From assembly GCA_028875855.1 (NCBI GenBank), contig JAGWVA010000043.1, forward strand, positions 1 through 33,767: a stretch of DNA of 33,767 nucleotides, given 5' to 3'. Position numbers and translations under genes: made by a program. The DNA comes from Paracoccaceae bacterium. GTDB lineage: Bacteria; Pseudomonadota; Alphaproteobacteria; Rhodobacterales; Rhodobacteraceae. This document shows, piece after piece, positions 8,053 through 16,225 of this stretch. The notes below the pieces were generated by a model. The model saw only the letters and a list, made by a program, of their open reading frames with translations. It made no database searches and was not told the origin of the DNA. Every line of letters begins with the position of its first letter. The stretch's first letter is position 1.

Positions 8053-8091
8053 TCCATTATTCTCTTGAACCCGCCTAGGGCCAGTTTATGT

Positions 8092-8101
8092 AACGATCGT
8101 T
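8092..8101. promoter_or_regulatory. Candidate TetR operator
   Basis: AACGATCGTT is a perfect 10-bp palindrome in the 70-bp divergent region between the tetR-type gene and the AhpD-like gene, about 20 bp before the latter's ATG. TetR-family regulators commonly bind palindromes of this form. Confidence 0.5.
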
Positions 8102-8122
8102 CTCAATATATGGAAGGCTTCC

Positions 8123-8689
8123 ATGACGACCTCCGCTCTTTTCGACCTCAAACTTCACGACGAAACCACCGCGCCCGGCGAGGCCGCGGCCATTCTGGCC
8201 GACTCCAGAAAGGCCCTCGGCTTCGTGCCGAACATGTATGCCAATATGGCGAACCTGCCCGCCGTGCTGAAGGGCTATATCGACAGCTACAACGCCTTCC
8301 GCGCCACCGCCGGCTTCACCCCGGTGGAACAGGAGGTGATCTTCCTCACGATCAGCCGCCTGAACGGCTGCCGCTACTGCACCGCCGCGCATTCCATGAT
8401 CGCCGACAAGATGTCGAAAGTCCCGGCCGACGTGCTGGCCGCGCTGCGGTCGGGCGAGACGCTGCCGGACGCCAGGCTTGAAGCCCTGGCCCAGTTCACG
8501 CGCGAGATGGTCGAGCATCGCGGCAAGCCGGGGGCCGCCGCCGTCAAGGGCTTCCGCGACGCGGGCTACACGGCCGAACAGGCGCTTGGCGTCGTCGTCG
8601 CCATCGCGGCCAAGACCTTCTCGAACTACGTCAACCACCTCGCCGGAACCGAAGTCGATCCCGCCTTCGCCTCCTACAAGCTGGCCTGA
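8123..8689 (+). CDS. Carboxymuconolactone decarboxylase/AhpD-like peroxidase-type protein
   Basis: 188 residues. The AhpD active-site pattern is visible: acidic residues in TPVEQEVIFLTISRL, then C-R-Y-C-T-A-A-H (Cys83, Cys86, His90), matching the CxxC...H relay of AhpD-type alkylhydroperoxidases. Such proteins reduce peroxides or act as small thiol-dependent reductases in the cytoplasm. A start at 8123 is supported by GGAAGG just upstream. It is divergent from the TetR gene and is followed by a strong hairpin, so it is probably a single-gene unit. Confidence 0.9.
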   Translation: MTTSALFDLKLHDETTAPGEAAAILADSRKALGFVPNMYANMANLPAVLKGYIDSYNAFRATAGFTPVEQEVIFLTISRLNGCRYCTAAHSMIADKMSKVPADVLAALRSGETLPDARLEALAQFTREMVEHRGKPGAAAVKGFRDAGYTAEQALGVVVAIAAKTFSNYVNHLAGTEVDPAFASYKLA

Positions 8690-8695
8690 CACGGC

Positions 8696-8724
8696 GCCGT
8701 GACGCGAACCCGTCGCGTCACGGC
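8696..8724 (+). terminator. Rho-independent-like terminator after the AhpD-like gene
   Basis: GCCGTGACGCG-aacccgt-CGCGTCACGGC: a perfect 11-bp stem with a 7-base loop, starting seven bases after the stop codon. The following bases contain only short T runs. Confidence 0.65.
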
Positions 8725-8846
8725 CCTTGCCCGATCCGGCGCACCCCGCCCGGCGCCGGCATGAAACGGCCACAGCCATGTCGCGATCCGCTCTGCGGGG
8801 CCTCCGATGCAGCCCTATCCTGATCCCCAGAGAGAGGGAGGCAGGC

Positions 8847-10193
8847 ATGGCGGACCACTACTCCACGACACGGCGCAAGATCGATCCCGGCCGGGGCAGC
8901 CAGCTTGGCGACGGCACACCGAACGACAACGACCGGATCGAGATCGGGCCCACCCAGCTTGCCTTCCGCGAATGGGAGGCCGCGGGGCTGTCGCTGCCGA
9001 ACCTCGAACGGATGCGCGACTTCCGCTGGCGGCGTCTGGTCGATGCCCTCGTCGCGCGCGACTACGGGGGGCTTTTGCTCTTCGACCCGATGAACATCCG
9101 CTATGCGACCGATACCACGAACATGCAGCTCTGGAACAGCCACAACCCGTTCCGCGCCTGCCTGATCTGTGCCGACGGGCACATGGTGGTCTGGGAATAC
9201 AAGAACGCGCCCTTCCTCGTTACCTTCAACCCGCTGGTGAAGGAACTGCGCAGCGGCGCCTCGTTCTTCTACAGCGTCTGCGGCGACCGTGGCGCAGAGG
9301 ATGCCGGGGCCTTCGCCCGTCAGGTGGACGAGGTGATGCGGGCTCATGCCGGCGCGAACCGGCGTCTGGCGGTGGACAAGATCATGGTCCACGGCCTGCG
9401 TGCCCTTGAACGCGCCGGTTTCGAGGTGATGGAGGGCGAAGAGGTCACCGAACGCGCCCGCGCCATCAAGGGGCCCGACGACATCCTTGCGATGCGCTGC
9501 GCCCACCACGCCTGCGAGCTTGCGATTGCCGAGATGGAGGCCTTTACCCGCGACGCCGTCCCCGGCGGCGGCACCAGCGAAGACGACGTCTGGGCCGAAC
9601 TGCACAAGGGCAACATCCGCCGTGGCGGCGAATGGATCGAAACCCGGCTGCTCGCCTCCGGGCCGCGCACGAACCCGTGGTTTCAGGAATGCGGGCCGCG
9701 GATCATCCGGCCGAACGAGATCGTCGCCTTCGACACCGACCTGATCGGCTGCTACGGCATCTGCATCGACATCAGCCGGACATGGTGGATCGGCGACGCA
9801 AGCCCGACCGACGAGATGCGGGGCGCTATGCATCACGCGCTCGACCACATCGCCGAGAACATGGCCATGCTGAAACCCGGCGTCACGATCCGCGAACTGG
9901 TGTTCAACGGCCACCAGCTCGACAGCCGCTACTGGAAGCAGAAATACTCCTGCAAGATGCACGGCGTCGGGCTTTGCGACGAATGGCCCTATGTCCCCTA
10001 CCCCGACAGCTGGACCGACGGCGCGTTCGAGGTCGCGCTGGAACCCGGCATGGTCCTGTGCGTCGAGGCGCTGGTCAGCCCCGAGGGCGGCGATTTCTCG
10101 ATCAAGCTGGAAGATCAGGTGCTGATCACCGAAACCGGCTTTGAAAACCTGACGCGCTACCCCTTCGACCCCCGCCTTGCGGGATCAGGCTGA
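8847..10193 (+). CDS. dddP: DddP, DMSP lyase (M24 metallopeptidase fold)
   Basis: 448 residues, the length expected for DddP. The enzyme cleaves dimethylsulfoniopropionate to dimethyl sulfide and acrylate in the cytoplasm, using a binuclear metal centre on a creatinase/aminopeptidase-P fold. The metal ligands can be read directly: Asp296 and Asp298 (AFDTDLIG), Asp308 (CIDISRTWW), His372 (MHGVGLCDEWP), Glu407 (CVEAL) and Glu422 (KLEDQV), each one position from the published Roseobacter numbering as I recall it. The N-terminal signature GDGTPNDNDR and the TNMQLWNSHNPFRA stretch also fit DddP and not generic peptidases. The start at 8847 has GAGAGGGAGG upstream. No acrylate-processing genes are adjacent, and the gene appears to be transcribed alone. 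Confidence 0.93.
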   Translation: MADHYSTTRRKIDPGRGSQLGDGTPNDNDRIEIGPTQLAFREWEAAGLSLPNLERMRDFRWRRLVDALVARDYGGLLLFDPMNIRYATDTTNMQLWNSHNPFRACLICADGHMVVWEYKNAPFLVTFNPLVKELRSGASFFYSVCGDRGAEDAGAFARQVDEVMRAHAGANRRLAVDKIMVHGLRALERAGFEVMEGEEVTERARAIKGPDDILAMRCAHHACELAIAEMEAFTRDAVPGGGTSEDDVWAELHKGNIRRGGEWIETRLLASGPRTNPWFQECGPRIIRPNEIVAFDTDLIGCYGICIDISRTWWIGDASPTDEMRGAMHHALDHIAENMAMLKPGVTIRELVFNGHQLDSRYWKQKYSCKMHGVGLCDEWPYVPYPDSWTDGAFEVALEPGMVLCVEALVSPEGGDFSIKLEDQVLITETGFENLTRYPFDPRLAGSG

Positions 10194-10252
10194 GGCACGC
10201 AAGCTCGCGGTTGCCTTCCCATCTCCGGCCTGCGCGGGCAGGGCGGGGAAGC

Positions 10253-10789
10253 CTATCGGGCGATCACATCCGACGTATCGCAGACCTTGGCAAAGTCGGC
10301 CTCCAGAAGCGCCATGGTCACATCGAAGATCCTGCGCGCCGGAATCCCCGAGGACGGTTCATCGAAGCCGATCACGGCATCCCGGACCACCGTCATCTTG
10401 AAACCGAGGTCGGACCCCGCGCGCACCGTCGAATTGACGCAGAAGCCTGCGACCGCGCCTGTCACGACAAGGTCCGTAATACCCCTTTCGCGCAGATGGC
10501 GCTCGAGATCGGTCCCGGAAAAGGCCGAAGAGGCGCGCTTGAGAAACACCGCCTCCCCCTCCTCCGACAGATCGCAGGGCATCGGCTGGAAGCCCGGGGC
10601 CTCGGGATGGAACGGCAACCCGGCATCGGAGGCACAATGGCGGACATGGATGACGGGAAAGCCCTCGCGTCGGAACGCCCCGGCCAGTTCCGCGATCCGC
10701 TCCGGCGCCGCAGGGTTGACGTGATCCCGCCCCGCTTCCATGCGGTGCAGCATCTCCATTTGCATATCGACGATGACAAGCGCTTTCAT
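10253..10789 (-). CDS. Isochorismatase-family cysteine hydrolase
   Basis: 178 residues from the ATG at 10789, which is preceded by GGAGGGG. The catalytic triad of the superfamily is present: Asp8 (VIVDMQ), Lys84 (FLKRASSAFSGT) and Cys117 (GAVAGFCVNST). Members hydrolyse amides or vinyl ethers such as nicotinamide, N-carbamoyl compounds or isochorismate; the substrate here is unknown. It is convergent with dddP and divergent from the SRPBCC/ArsR operon, with about 190 bp to the next start. Confidence 0.9.
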   Translation of the reverse strand: MKALVIVDMQMEMLHRMEAGRDHVNPAAPERIAELAGAFRREGFPVIHVRHCASDAGLPFHPEAPGFQPMPCDLSEEGEAVFLKRASSAFSGTDLERHLRERGITDLVVTGAVAGFCVNSTVRAGSDLGFKMTVVRDAVIGFDEPSSGIPARRIFDVTMALLEADFAKVCDTSDVIAR

Positions 10790-10907
10790 GGTCCCCTCCG
10801 GCATTGGCGTCCGGGCGCAGCTAACGCGACCCTGCGGACGGCAACAACAGGATTGCGTCCCGATCGGGCAAGCAGACCCGAGACGACAGGTCCAGCGAAG
10901 ACTCTAT

Positions 10908-10945
10908 GTGTTAGTATTGACTTATACGTTAGCCTCTGCTAACAC
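10908..10945 (+). promoter_or_regulatory. Promoter/operator of the SRPBCC-ArsR operon
   Basis: GTTAGC-ctct-GCTAAC (10928-10943) is a perfect inverted repeat. It sits inside a wider one, GTGTTAG (10908-10914) and CTAACAC (10939-10945). A -35-like TTGACT (10917-10922) lies between the arms, so a repressor bound here would cover the promoter. The ArsR-type protein of the operon is the natural candidate. Confidence 0.5.
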
Positions 10946-10982
10946 TTCTAAGCATTGCAACGCGAGACGGGAGAGCCTCGGC

Positions 10983-11408
10983 ATGGCAGAGATCCGGCAC
11001 AAGGTGGGGATCGCCGCAGATCCCGCCCGCGTCCTGCGGGCGCTGACGACCGTCGCCGAGATCGGCGACTGGTGGTCGGAAAACGCAACAGGCGACGCGA
11101 CCGAAGGCGGAACCTTCCACTTCCAGGGCGGCAGCATGACGGTGACCAAGGTATCGGCGGACGGTGTCCTCTGGCGCTATTCGGGACCCGCCCGCGATTG
11201 GGAGGGGACCGAAGTGTCGATCAGGCTCAAACCCTCGGACGGGCAGACGATCGTCCTTTTCACCCATTCGGGCTGGCGCGAGCCGTTGGAGTTCATGCAC
11301 CATTGCAGCACCAAATGGGCAATGTTCCTGATGAGCCTGAAAAGCCTGATCGAAACCGGGCAAGGGCAGCCAACGCCGCGCCATCTGCGCATATCGTGGG
11401 ACGACTGA
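10983..11408 (+). CDS. SRPBCC/AHSA1 domain protein (first copy)
   Basis: 141 residues from the ATG at 10983, with GGGAGAG upstream. Sequence such as ALTTVAEIGDWWSENATGDATEGGTFHFQGG is typical of the START/AHSA1-like SRPBCC fold, which forms a deep hydrophobic pocket for lipids or small aromatic molecules. It heads an operon with an ArsR regulator and a second, clearly different SRPBCC gene. ArsR-SRPBCC pairs are common in bacteria, but their ligands are mostly unknown. The inverted repeats just upstream suggest ArsR control. Confidence 0.85.
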   Translation: MAEIRHKVGIAADPARVLRALTTVAEIGDWWSENATGDATEGGTFHFQGGSMTVTKVSADGVLWRYSGPARDWEGTEVSIRLKPSDGQTIVLFTHSGWREPLEFMHHCSTKWAMFLMSLKSLIETGQGQPTPRHLRISWDD

Positions 11409-11452
11409 CCCCGCACCGGAATGACCCATCCGACCAAAAGGACACCCATGCG

Positions 11453-11782
11453 ATGACGGCACCCGCCCTTCAGGCCCTTGGCGCGCTCGGCGATCCGAGC
11501 CGGCGGGCCATCTTCGAACACCTCACCACGCGCGAAGCGACCGTGACGGACATCGCCGACCGCCTGCCGATCACGCGCTCGGCCGTGTCGCAACACCTGC
11601 GCGTGCTGAAAGAGGCGGGCCTTGTGACCGACCACGCCGAGGGCCGCAATCGCATCTACCGCATCGATCCAAGGGGCATCGGCGCGATGCGCGCATGGCT
11701 CGACACGCAGTGGAAAGACTCGCTCGACGCCTTCCGCGCCTTCGCGGACCGGACGGCCAGCGACGGGGAAAGCCCCGAATGA
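11453..11782 (+). CDS. ArsR family winged-helix regulator
   Basis: 109 residues. The winged helix is complete: LGDPSRRAIFEHLTTREATVTD, then the recognition region RSAVSQHLRVLKEAGLVTD and the wing AEGRNRIYRIDP. No cysteine-rich metal site is visible, so it is probably not metal-sensing but of the kind paired with SRPBCC proteins. The ATG at 11453 follows AAGGA at slightly long spacing; the ATG five bases earlier stops after two codons. Its stop overlaps the start of the downstream SRPBCC gene (ATGA), so the two are translationally coupled. Confidence 0.9.
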   Translation: MTAPALQALGALGDPSRRAIFEHLTTREATVTDIADRLPITRSAVSQHLRVLKEAGLVTDHAEGRNRIYRIDPRGIGAMRAWLDTQWKDSLDAFRAFADRTASDGESPE

Positions 11783-12249
11783 CCATCGCCGAGGTGGACC
11801 ACAGCGTCACCACAAGCGCCGCGCCGGACCTCGCATTCGCCCTGTTCACGGGTCGCATGGGCGACTGGTGGCCGCGCGGCCGGACCCTCGGCCCCCGCCC
11901 CCATGCCGACATCGTGATCGAGCCATGGCCCGGCGGGCGCTGGTTCGAACGCGACGACGAGGGGCACGAGATCCCCTGGGGCCATGTGCGCCTCTGGGAG
12001 CCCCCGCACCGGCTGATCCTGATCTGGCAACTCGATGCCAGCTTCCGCTTCGACGCGGCCGTCGAAACCGAGGTCGAATTAACCTTCACGCCAGAGGGCA
12101 AGGGAACAAGGGTCCGGCTGGTTCACCGGAACCTCGAACGTCTGGGCGCGCGCGCGGACGAAGGGACAAGGCGCATCGCGCAGGGCTGGGAAAGCCGGCT
12201 CGCGGATTTCACGGCATGGGCGGCGCGATCCCACGGCGATCACGCCTGA
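11779..12249 (+). CDS. SRPBCC/AHSA1 domain protein (second copy)
   Basis: 156 residues, coupled to the ArsR gene by an ATGA overlap. Diagnostic stretches are MGDWWPRG, GGRWFERDDEG, WGHVRLWEPPHRLILIWQL and EVELTFTPEGKGTRVRLVHRNLE, all typical of the AHSA1-type SRPBCC family found next to ArsR regulators. It is likely a cytoplasmic ligand-binding partner for whatever signal the regulator reads. The two SRPBCC proteins in this operon are only distantly alike, so they probably bind different ligands. Confidence 0.88.
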   Translation: MTIAEVDHSVTTSAAPDLAFALFTGRMGDWWPRGRTLGPRPHADIVIEPWPGGRWFERDDEGHEIPWGHVRLWEPPHRLILIWQLDASFRFDAAVETEVELTFTPEGKGTRVRLVHRNLERLGARADEGTRRIAQGWESRLADFTAWAARSHGDHA

Positions 12250-12266
12250 AACCGCCAGACCAACCG

Positions 12267-12911
12267 TCACGCGCTAAGCTTCATCACCGCCTCGACGATG
12301 AACCACAGCATCAGAAGCGCCGTTCCGCCGTTCATCAGCACGGCCCCCCATCGCCCCCCCGCGCCAACCCGGCGATGCGCGATCACCACGGTGGCCGACC
12401 ACACAAGGCCCCATGCCGCGGCACCCGCGATCACCGCGACGACCGTCAGCAGCAGCACCGGCAGGCCAAGGTCGCTCATCCCGGGGCGTCCGACGGCGGC
12501 AAGCCAGAAGGTGACGTTCCACGGGCTGGTCAGCGCCATCGTCGCGCCCAGCACATAGCTTGCCTTCGCGCTGTCGAACCGGGGCCCATCGCTCTGCGCC
12601 TCACCGCCCCGCCATCCCTGCACCGCGCGCCGCAGAAAGGTGACCATCAGGACCGCAAGCAGCCCGATTGACAGCCCCCCCATGAAAAGCTGCGCGGTCG
12701 GCCCCGTGAACAGAAGCCCCACGCCAAGCGCGACAAGCAGCGCCCAAAGCGCGTCGCCGGAACAGGCGCCAAGGATCAGGCTGAACCCGGCCCAGAACCC
12801 GCGCGCAAGGCAGCGGCGCGCGATTTCCGTGTTGATCGGTCCGGGCGGCCAGGCCACCGACCAACCCATCAGGACACCCGAGGTCACCACAGGCAAAAGC
12901 GCCACCGTCAT
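12267..12911 (-). CDS. LysE/RhtB-type exporter
   Basis: 214 residues from the ATG at 12911, with GGGGGAAG upstream. About six hydrophobic segments and the N-terminal family signature WSVAWPPGPINTEIARRCLARGFWAGF identify it as a LysE/RhtB superfamily inner-membrane exporter, which usually pumps out amino acids or their analogues. The second half begins after a polar loop (GGEAQSDGPRFDS) with TSPWNVTFWLAAVG. Its substrate cannot be told. It converges with the SRPBCC operon, 17 bp apart. Confidence 0.85.
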   Translation of the reverse strand: MTVALLPVVTSGVLMGWSVAWPPGPINTEIARRCLARGFWAGFSLILGACSGDALWALLVALGVGLLFTGPTAQLFMGGLSIGLLAVLMVTFLRRAVQGWRGGEAQSDGPRFDSAKASYVLGATMALTSPWNVTFWLAAVGRPGMSDLGLPVLLLTVVAVIAGAAAWGLVWSATVVIAHRRVGAGGRWGAVLMNGGTALLMLWFIVEAVMKLSA

Positions 12912-13097
12912 GTCAGCTTCCCCCGCATTCGTTGCCGCACCCCGCCGACGTCGCGGCACGGGTCCGGTCAACTGATAGCCGCACAAACGACCGCCGTCGA
13001 TCACACAGCGCCGCGCCGCCGCCCCAAGGTTGCGCCCGACCGGCAAATCCGCTTTGCTCTGCCCCAACCGTTCAGCCCCACATCCTCAGGAGCCACC

Positions 13098-14063
13098 ATG
13101 CAGTATCGTCCCCTCGGCGCCTCCGGCCTTTCCGTCGCGCCGGTGATCCTCGGCGGCAATGTCTTCGGCTGGACCGCGGACGAGGCCGCAAGCTTCGCCG
13201 TGCTCGATGCCGCGACCGACGCCGGGCTGAACGCCATCGACACGGCAGACGTCTATTCCCGCTGGGCGCCCGGCCATACGGGCGGCGAAAGCGAGACGAT
13301 CATCGGCCGCTGGCTCAAGGCGCGGCCCGGCAAGCGCCAGCATGTCGTGCTGATCACCAAGGTGGGGTCGGACATGGGCACCGACTCGACCGGCGCCCCG
13401 GCCAAGGGCCTGTCGGCGCGCTGGATCGAACAGGCGGTAGAGGCAAGCCTTCGCCGGTTGGGGGTCGAGACGATCGACCACTATTTCTCGCACCGCCCGG
13501 ACGACGACACCCCGCACGAGGAAACGCTGGCGGCCTACGACCGACTGATCCGGGCGGGCAAGGTCAGGTCCATCGGCGCGTCGAACTTCAGCCCGGCGCA
13601 GCTTCAGTCGGCGCTCGCCGTCGCCGACCGGGACGGCCTGCCGCGCTACAATTCGATCCAGCCGGAATACAACCTTTACGACCGCGCCGCGCTGGAGGGT
13701 CCGCTTCTCGACCTCTGCCGGGCCGAAGGTCTGGGCGTCATCCCCTATTACGGCCTTGCCTCGGGTTTCCTGTCGGGGCTCTACCGCAGTCCAGCGGACG
13801 CGGCGGGCAAGACCCGCGGCGCGCGGCTGGAAAGCTACATGACCCCGCGCGGCTTCCGCATTCTGGACGCGCTCGACGCGGTGGCCGCACGTCACGGCGC
13901 GAAACCGGCACAGGTCGCCCTTGCCTGGGTCGCGGCGCAGCCGGGGCTGACCGGCCCCATCGCCTCGGCCACCAGCGCGGCGCAGGTGGCGGACCTTGCG
14001 GCGGCGGCCAGCCTTCCCCTGACGCCCGAGGATCTGGCGGACCTCGACAGCGCCTCGGCCTGA
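13098..14063 (+). CDS. Aldo/keto reductase
   Basis: 321 residues, the usual length. The N-terminus MQYRPLGASGLSVAPVILGG is typical, and the catalytic tetrad can be placed: Asp48 and Tyr53 (NAIDTADVYSRW), Lys88 (VLITKVG) and His near residue 130 (IDHYFSHRPD). The C-terminal region IASATSAAQVADL is the NADPH-binding loop. It should reduce an aldehyde or ketone with NADPH in the cytoplasm. A TCAGGAG sequence precedes the ATG. It is a single gene facing the LysR gene. Confidence 0.92.
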   Translation: MQYRPLGASGLSVAPVILGGNVFGWTADEAASFAVLDAATDAGLNAIDTADVYSRWAPGHTGGESETIIGRWLKARPGKRQHVVLITKVGSDMGTDSTGAPAKGLSARWIEQAVEASLRRLGVETIDHYFSHRPDDDTPHEETLAAYDRLIRAGKVRSIGASNFSPAQLQSALAVADRDGLPRYNSIQPEYNLYDRAALEGPLLDLCRAEGLGVIPYYGLASGFLSGLYRSPADAAGKTRGARLESYMTPRGFRILDALDAVAARHGAKPAQVALAWVAAQPGLTGPIASATSAAQVADLAAAASLPLTPEDLADLDSASA

Positions 14064-14083
14064 CCCGCCGGGCGGGCAGCCGC

Positions 14084-14968
14084 TTAGGGCCCGGTCAAGG
14101 CCGACAGGACGGCAGCGCCCATCGGGCTGTCGAAGAACCCCGGCCGGCCCAGAAGCCAGTAGCCCGCATCCGAACTCACCTCGGCCTCGGACAGGCGGAC
14201 GAGGCTGCCCCCCGCCAGCAGATCCTCGATCACCGCCGTCCAGCCCAGCGTGACCCCCGCGCCCGCAAGCGCCATGTGCAGCGCCAGCCCGTGGTCGTTG
14301 ACCGTGACCCGGGGCCCGTCGAGCGCCCGACCCTCCGGCTGCCTGCGCCGCCAGTCGTCCCAGTTCAGCCAGCGCCGCTCGGGGTCTTCCAGCTCGATGA
14401 TCTTCACCCCCGGCGGAAGCTGCGCCCCGCCCGCCTCGGCGATGCGCGCGGCGACGGCAGGTGCCGCGACGGGGCAGACCTCCTGCGCGAACAACAGCCG
14501 CGCCTCGAGATCCCGCCACGTCCCGCTGCCGAACAGGATCCAGCAATCCGCCCTTTCCCGCAGCAGATCGACGTCGCGCGTGAGCGTGATCACACGGGCT
14601 GTCCGGCCAAGGGGATCGGTCAGCGCCCCAAGCCGCGACGCAAGCCAGAAGGTCGCGATCCCCGGATAGGTGGCAATCGTCATCGACGGCTGCCGGCGCG
14701 TCTCCCTGATCCGCCGCGCCACGGCGCGCACCGAATCGAAGGCATGAGACACCGTTTCGAACAGCGCGTCCCCGTCGGGCGTGGGCGCAAGCCTCCCCTG
14801 CCGGCGGGTGAACAGCCGCACGCCCAGTTCGTCCTCCAGCGTCCGGATCTGGTAGCTGATCGCCGGCTGCTGGACGTTCAACGCCTTCGCCGCATCGGTG
14901 AAGCTGTTGAATTGGTAAACCGCCTCAAAGGCTTGCAGGCCCTTCAGCGTGGGAAGATAGTCCGCCAT
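14084..14968 (-). CDS. LysR family transcriptional regulator next to dmdA
   Basis: 294 residues from the ATG at 14968. The helix-turn-helix spans residues 12-53 (AFEAVYQFNSFTDAAKALNVQQ...ISYQIRTLEDELGVRLF), followed by a linker and the periplasmic-binding-protein-like effector domain. The start has only a weak ribosome binding site, so one a few codons upstream is possible. It is divergent from dmdA across 135 bp that contain a large inverted repeat. That arrangement is the classical one for a LysR regulator of the neighbouring gene, which makes it a candidate DMSP- or acrylate-responsive regulator of dmdA. That role is inferred. Confidence 0.9.
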   Translation of the reverse strand: MADYLPTLKGLQAFEAVYQFNSFTDAAKALNVQQPAISYQIRTLEDELGVRLFTRRQGRLAPTPDGDALFETVSHAFDSVRAVARRIRETRRQPSMTIATYPGIATFWLASRLGALTDPLGRTARVITLTRDVDLLRERADCWILFGSGTWRDLEARLLFAQEVCPVAAPAVAARIAEAGGAQLPPGVKIIELEDPERRWLNWDDWRRRQPEGRALDGPRVTVNDHGLALHMALAGAGVTLGWTAVIEDLLAGGSLVRLSEAEVSSDAGYWLLGRPGFFDSPMGAAVLSALTGP

Positions 14969-14988
14969 CGAATTTTTCGATCCGTTCC

Positions 14989-15019
14989 TGCAACTTTTCC
15001 GAATACTGGAAAACCTGCA
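14989..15019. promoter_or_regulatory. Inverted repeat in the lysR-dmdA divergent region (LysR-box candidate)
   Basis: TTTTCC-gaatact-GGAAAA (14995-15013) is a perfect 6-bp inverted repeat, flanked two bases further out on each side by TGCA, giving a 31-bp interrupted dyad. Its position just upstream of the LysR start is typical of a LysR recognition site controlling both directions. Confidence 0.5.
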
Positions 15020-15103
15020 CATAAAATACAGCCGTTTCAGGCGGCCCGCAAAGGATCTGGTGCGACGGTCGCAAACGCAACACGCAACGCCCGGGTGCCC
15101 CGA

Positions 15104-16204
15104 ATGCCGATCATCTCCCCCTCCCGTCGCCTGCGCCGCACGCCCTTTTCCCAAGGGGTCGAGGCCGCGGGCGTGAAGGGCTACACCGTTTACAACCACA
15201 TGCTCTTGCCCACCGTCTTCCGCTCCATCGAAGAGGACTACCACCACCTGAAATCGGCGGTGCAGGTCTGGGACGTGGCCTGCGAGCGGCAGGTGGAACT
15301 GCGCGGCCCCGACGCAGGGCGGCTGATGCAGATGCTCACCCCGCGCGACCTGCGCGGGATGCTGCCCGGCCAGTGCTGCTACGTGCCCACCGTGGACGAG
15401 ACCGGCGGGATGCTGAACGACCCCGTGGCCGTCAAACTGGCCGAGGACCGCTATTGGGTATCCATCGCCGACAGCGACCTTTTGTTCTGGGTGAAGGGGC
15501 TCGCCTACGCCTGGCACCTTGACGTGATCGTCGATGAACCCGACGTCTCGCCGCTCGCCATCCAGGGCCCGAAGGCGGACGATCTGGCCGCGCGCATCTT
15601 CGGAGACGCGGTGCGATCCCTCCGGTTCTTCCGCTACGGCTTCTTCGATTTCAACGGCATGCAGATGCTCGTCGCGCGCTCGGGCTATTCCAAGCAGGGC
15701 GGCTTTGAAATCTACGTCGAAGGCAGCGAGAACGGCATGCCGCTCTGGAACGCGCTGATGGAGGCCGGCAGGGATCTGGATGTCCGCGCCGGTTGCCCGA
15801 ACCTGATCGAACGGATCGAGGGGGGGCTCCTCAGCTACGGCAACGACATGACGCGCGAGAACACGCCCCACGAATGCGGTCTGGGCAAGTTCTGCTCGAC
15901 CCAGACCGCCATCGGCTGCGTCGGGCGCGATGCGCTGCGGCGGGTCGCAAAGGACGGCCCGACCCGGCAAATCCGCCCGATCGCCATCGACGGCGACCTG
16001 CCCCCCTGCGTCGAGCCTTGGCCCGTCCTCGCCGGCGACACGCGGGTGGGTCAGGTCACCTCGGCCACCCGCAGCCCGGATTTCGGCACGAATGTCTCCA
16101 TCGGCATGCTGCGGATGACCCATTGGGACCCGGGCACGATCCTCAGCGTGAAGACCCCCGACGGGCCCCGCCGCGCCGTGGTGCAGGACCGCTTCTGGCT
16201 CTGA
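15104..16204 (+). CDS. dmdA: DmdA, DMSP demethylase (GcvT-like, tetrahydrofolate-dependent)
   Basis: 366 residues from the ATG at 15104, matching the family length. DmdA transfers a methyl group from dimethylsulfoniopropionate to tetrahydrofolate, giving methylmercaptopropionate, the first step of the demethylation route. Recognised stretches are PSRRLRRTPFSQGVEAAGVK at the N-terminus, VKGYTVYNHMLLPTVF, WVSIADSDLLFWVKGLAYAW, ARSGYSKQGGFEIYVEG and RAGCPNLIERIEGGLLSYG, as in roseobacter DmdA. Generic GcvT proteins and dimethylglycine dehydrogenases lack these. The usual partner genes for the later steps (dmdB, dmdC, dmdD, acuI) are not in the window. It is probably controlled by the divergent LysR gene. 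Confidence 0.94.
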   Translation: MPIISPSRRLRRTPFSQGVEAAGVKGYTVYNHMLLPTVFRSIEEDYHHLKSAVQVWDVACERQVELRGPDAGRLMQMLTPRDLRGMLPGQCCYVPTVDETGGMLNDPVAVKLAEDRYWVSIADSDLLFWVKGLAYAWHLDVIVDEPDVSPLAIQGPKADDLAARIFGDAVRSLRFFRYGFFDFNGMQMLVARSGYSKQGGFEIYVEGSENGMPLWNALMEAGRDLDVRAGCPNLIERIEGGLLSYGNDMTRENTPHECGLGKFCSTQTAIGCVGRDALRRVAKDGPTRQIRPIAIDGDLPPCVEPWPVLAGDTRVGQVTSATRSPDFGTNVSIGMLRMTHWDPGTILSVKTPDGPRRAVVQDRFWL

Positions 16205-16225
16205 CCCGCGCGACCCGGCCGCCGC

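Noticed and set aside
12932-15103. Long open frame running through the aldo/keto reductase and lysR region into dmdA
   Set aside because: It overlaps well-supported genes (aldo/keto reductase on the same strand in another frame, LysR on the opposite strand). The recognisable DmdA sequence starts at 15104, so the upstream part is only an open frame of GC-rich DNA.
14969-16123. N-terminal extension of the LysR frame over dmdA
   Set aside because: The helix-turn-helix begins normally within 15 residues of the ATG at 14968, and the extension is antisense to dmdA.
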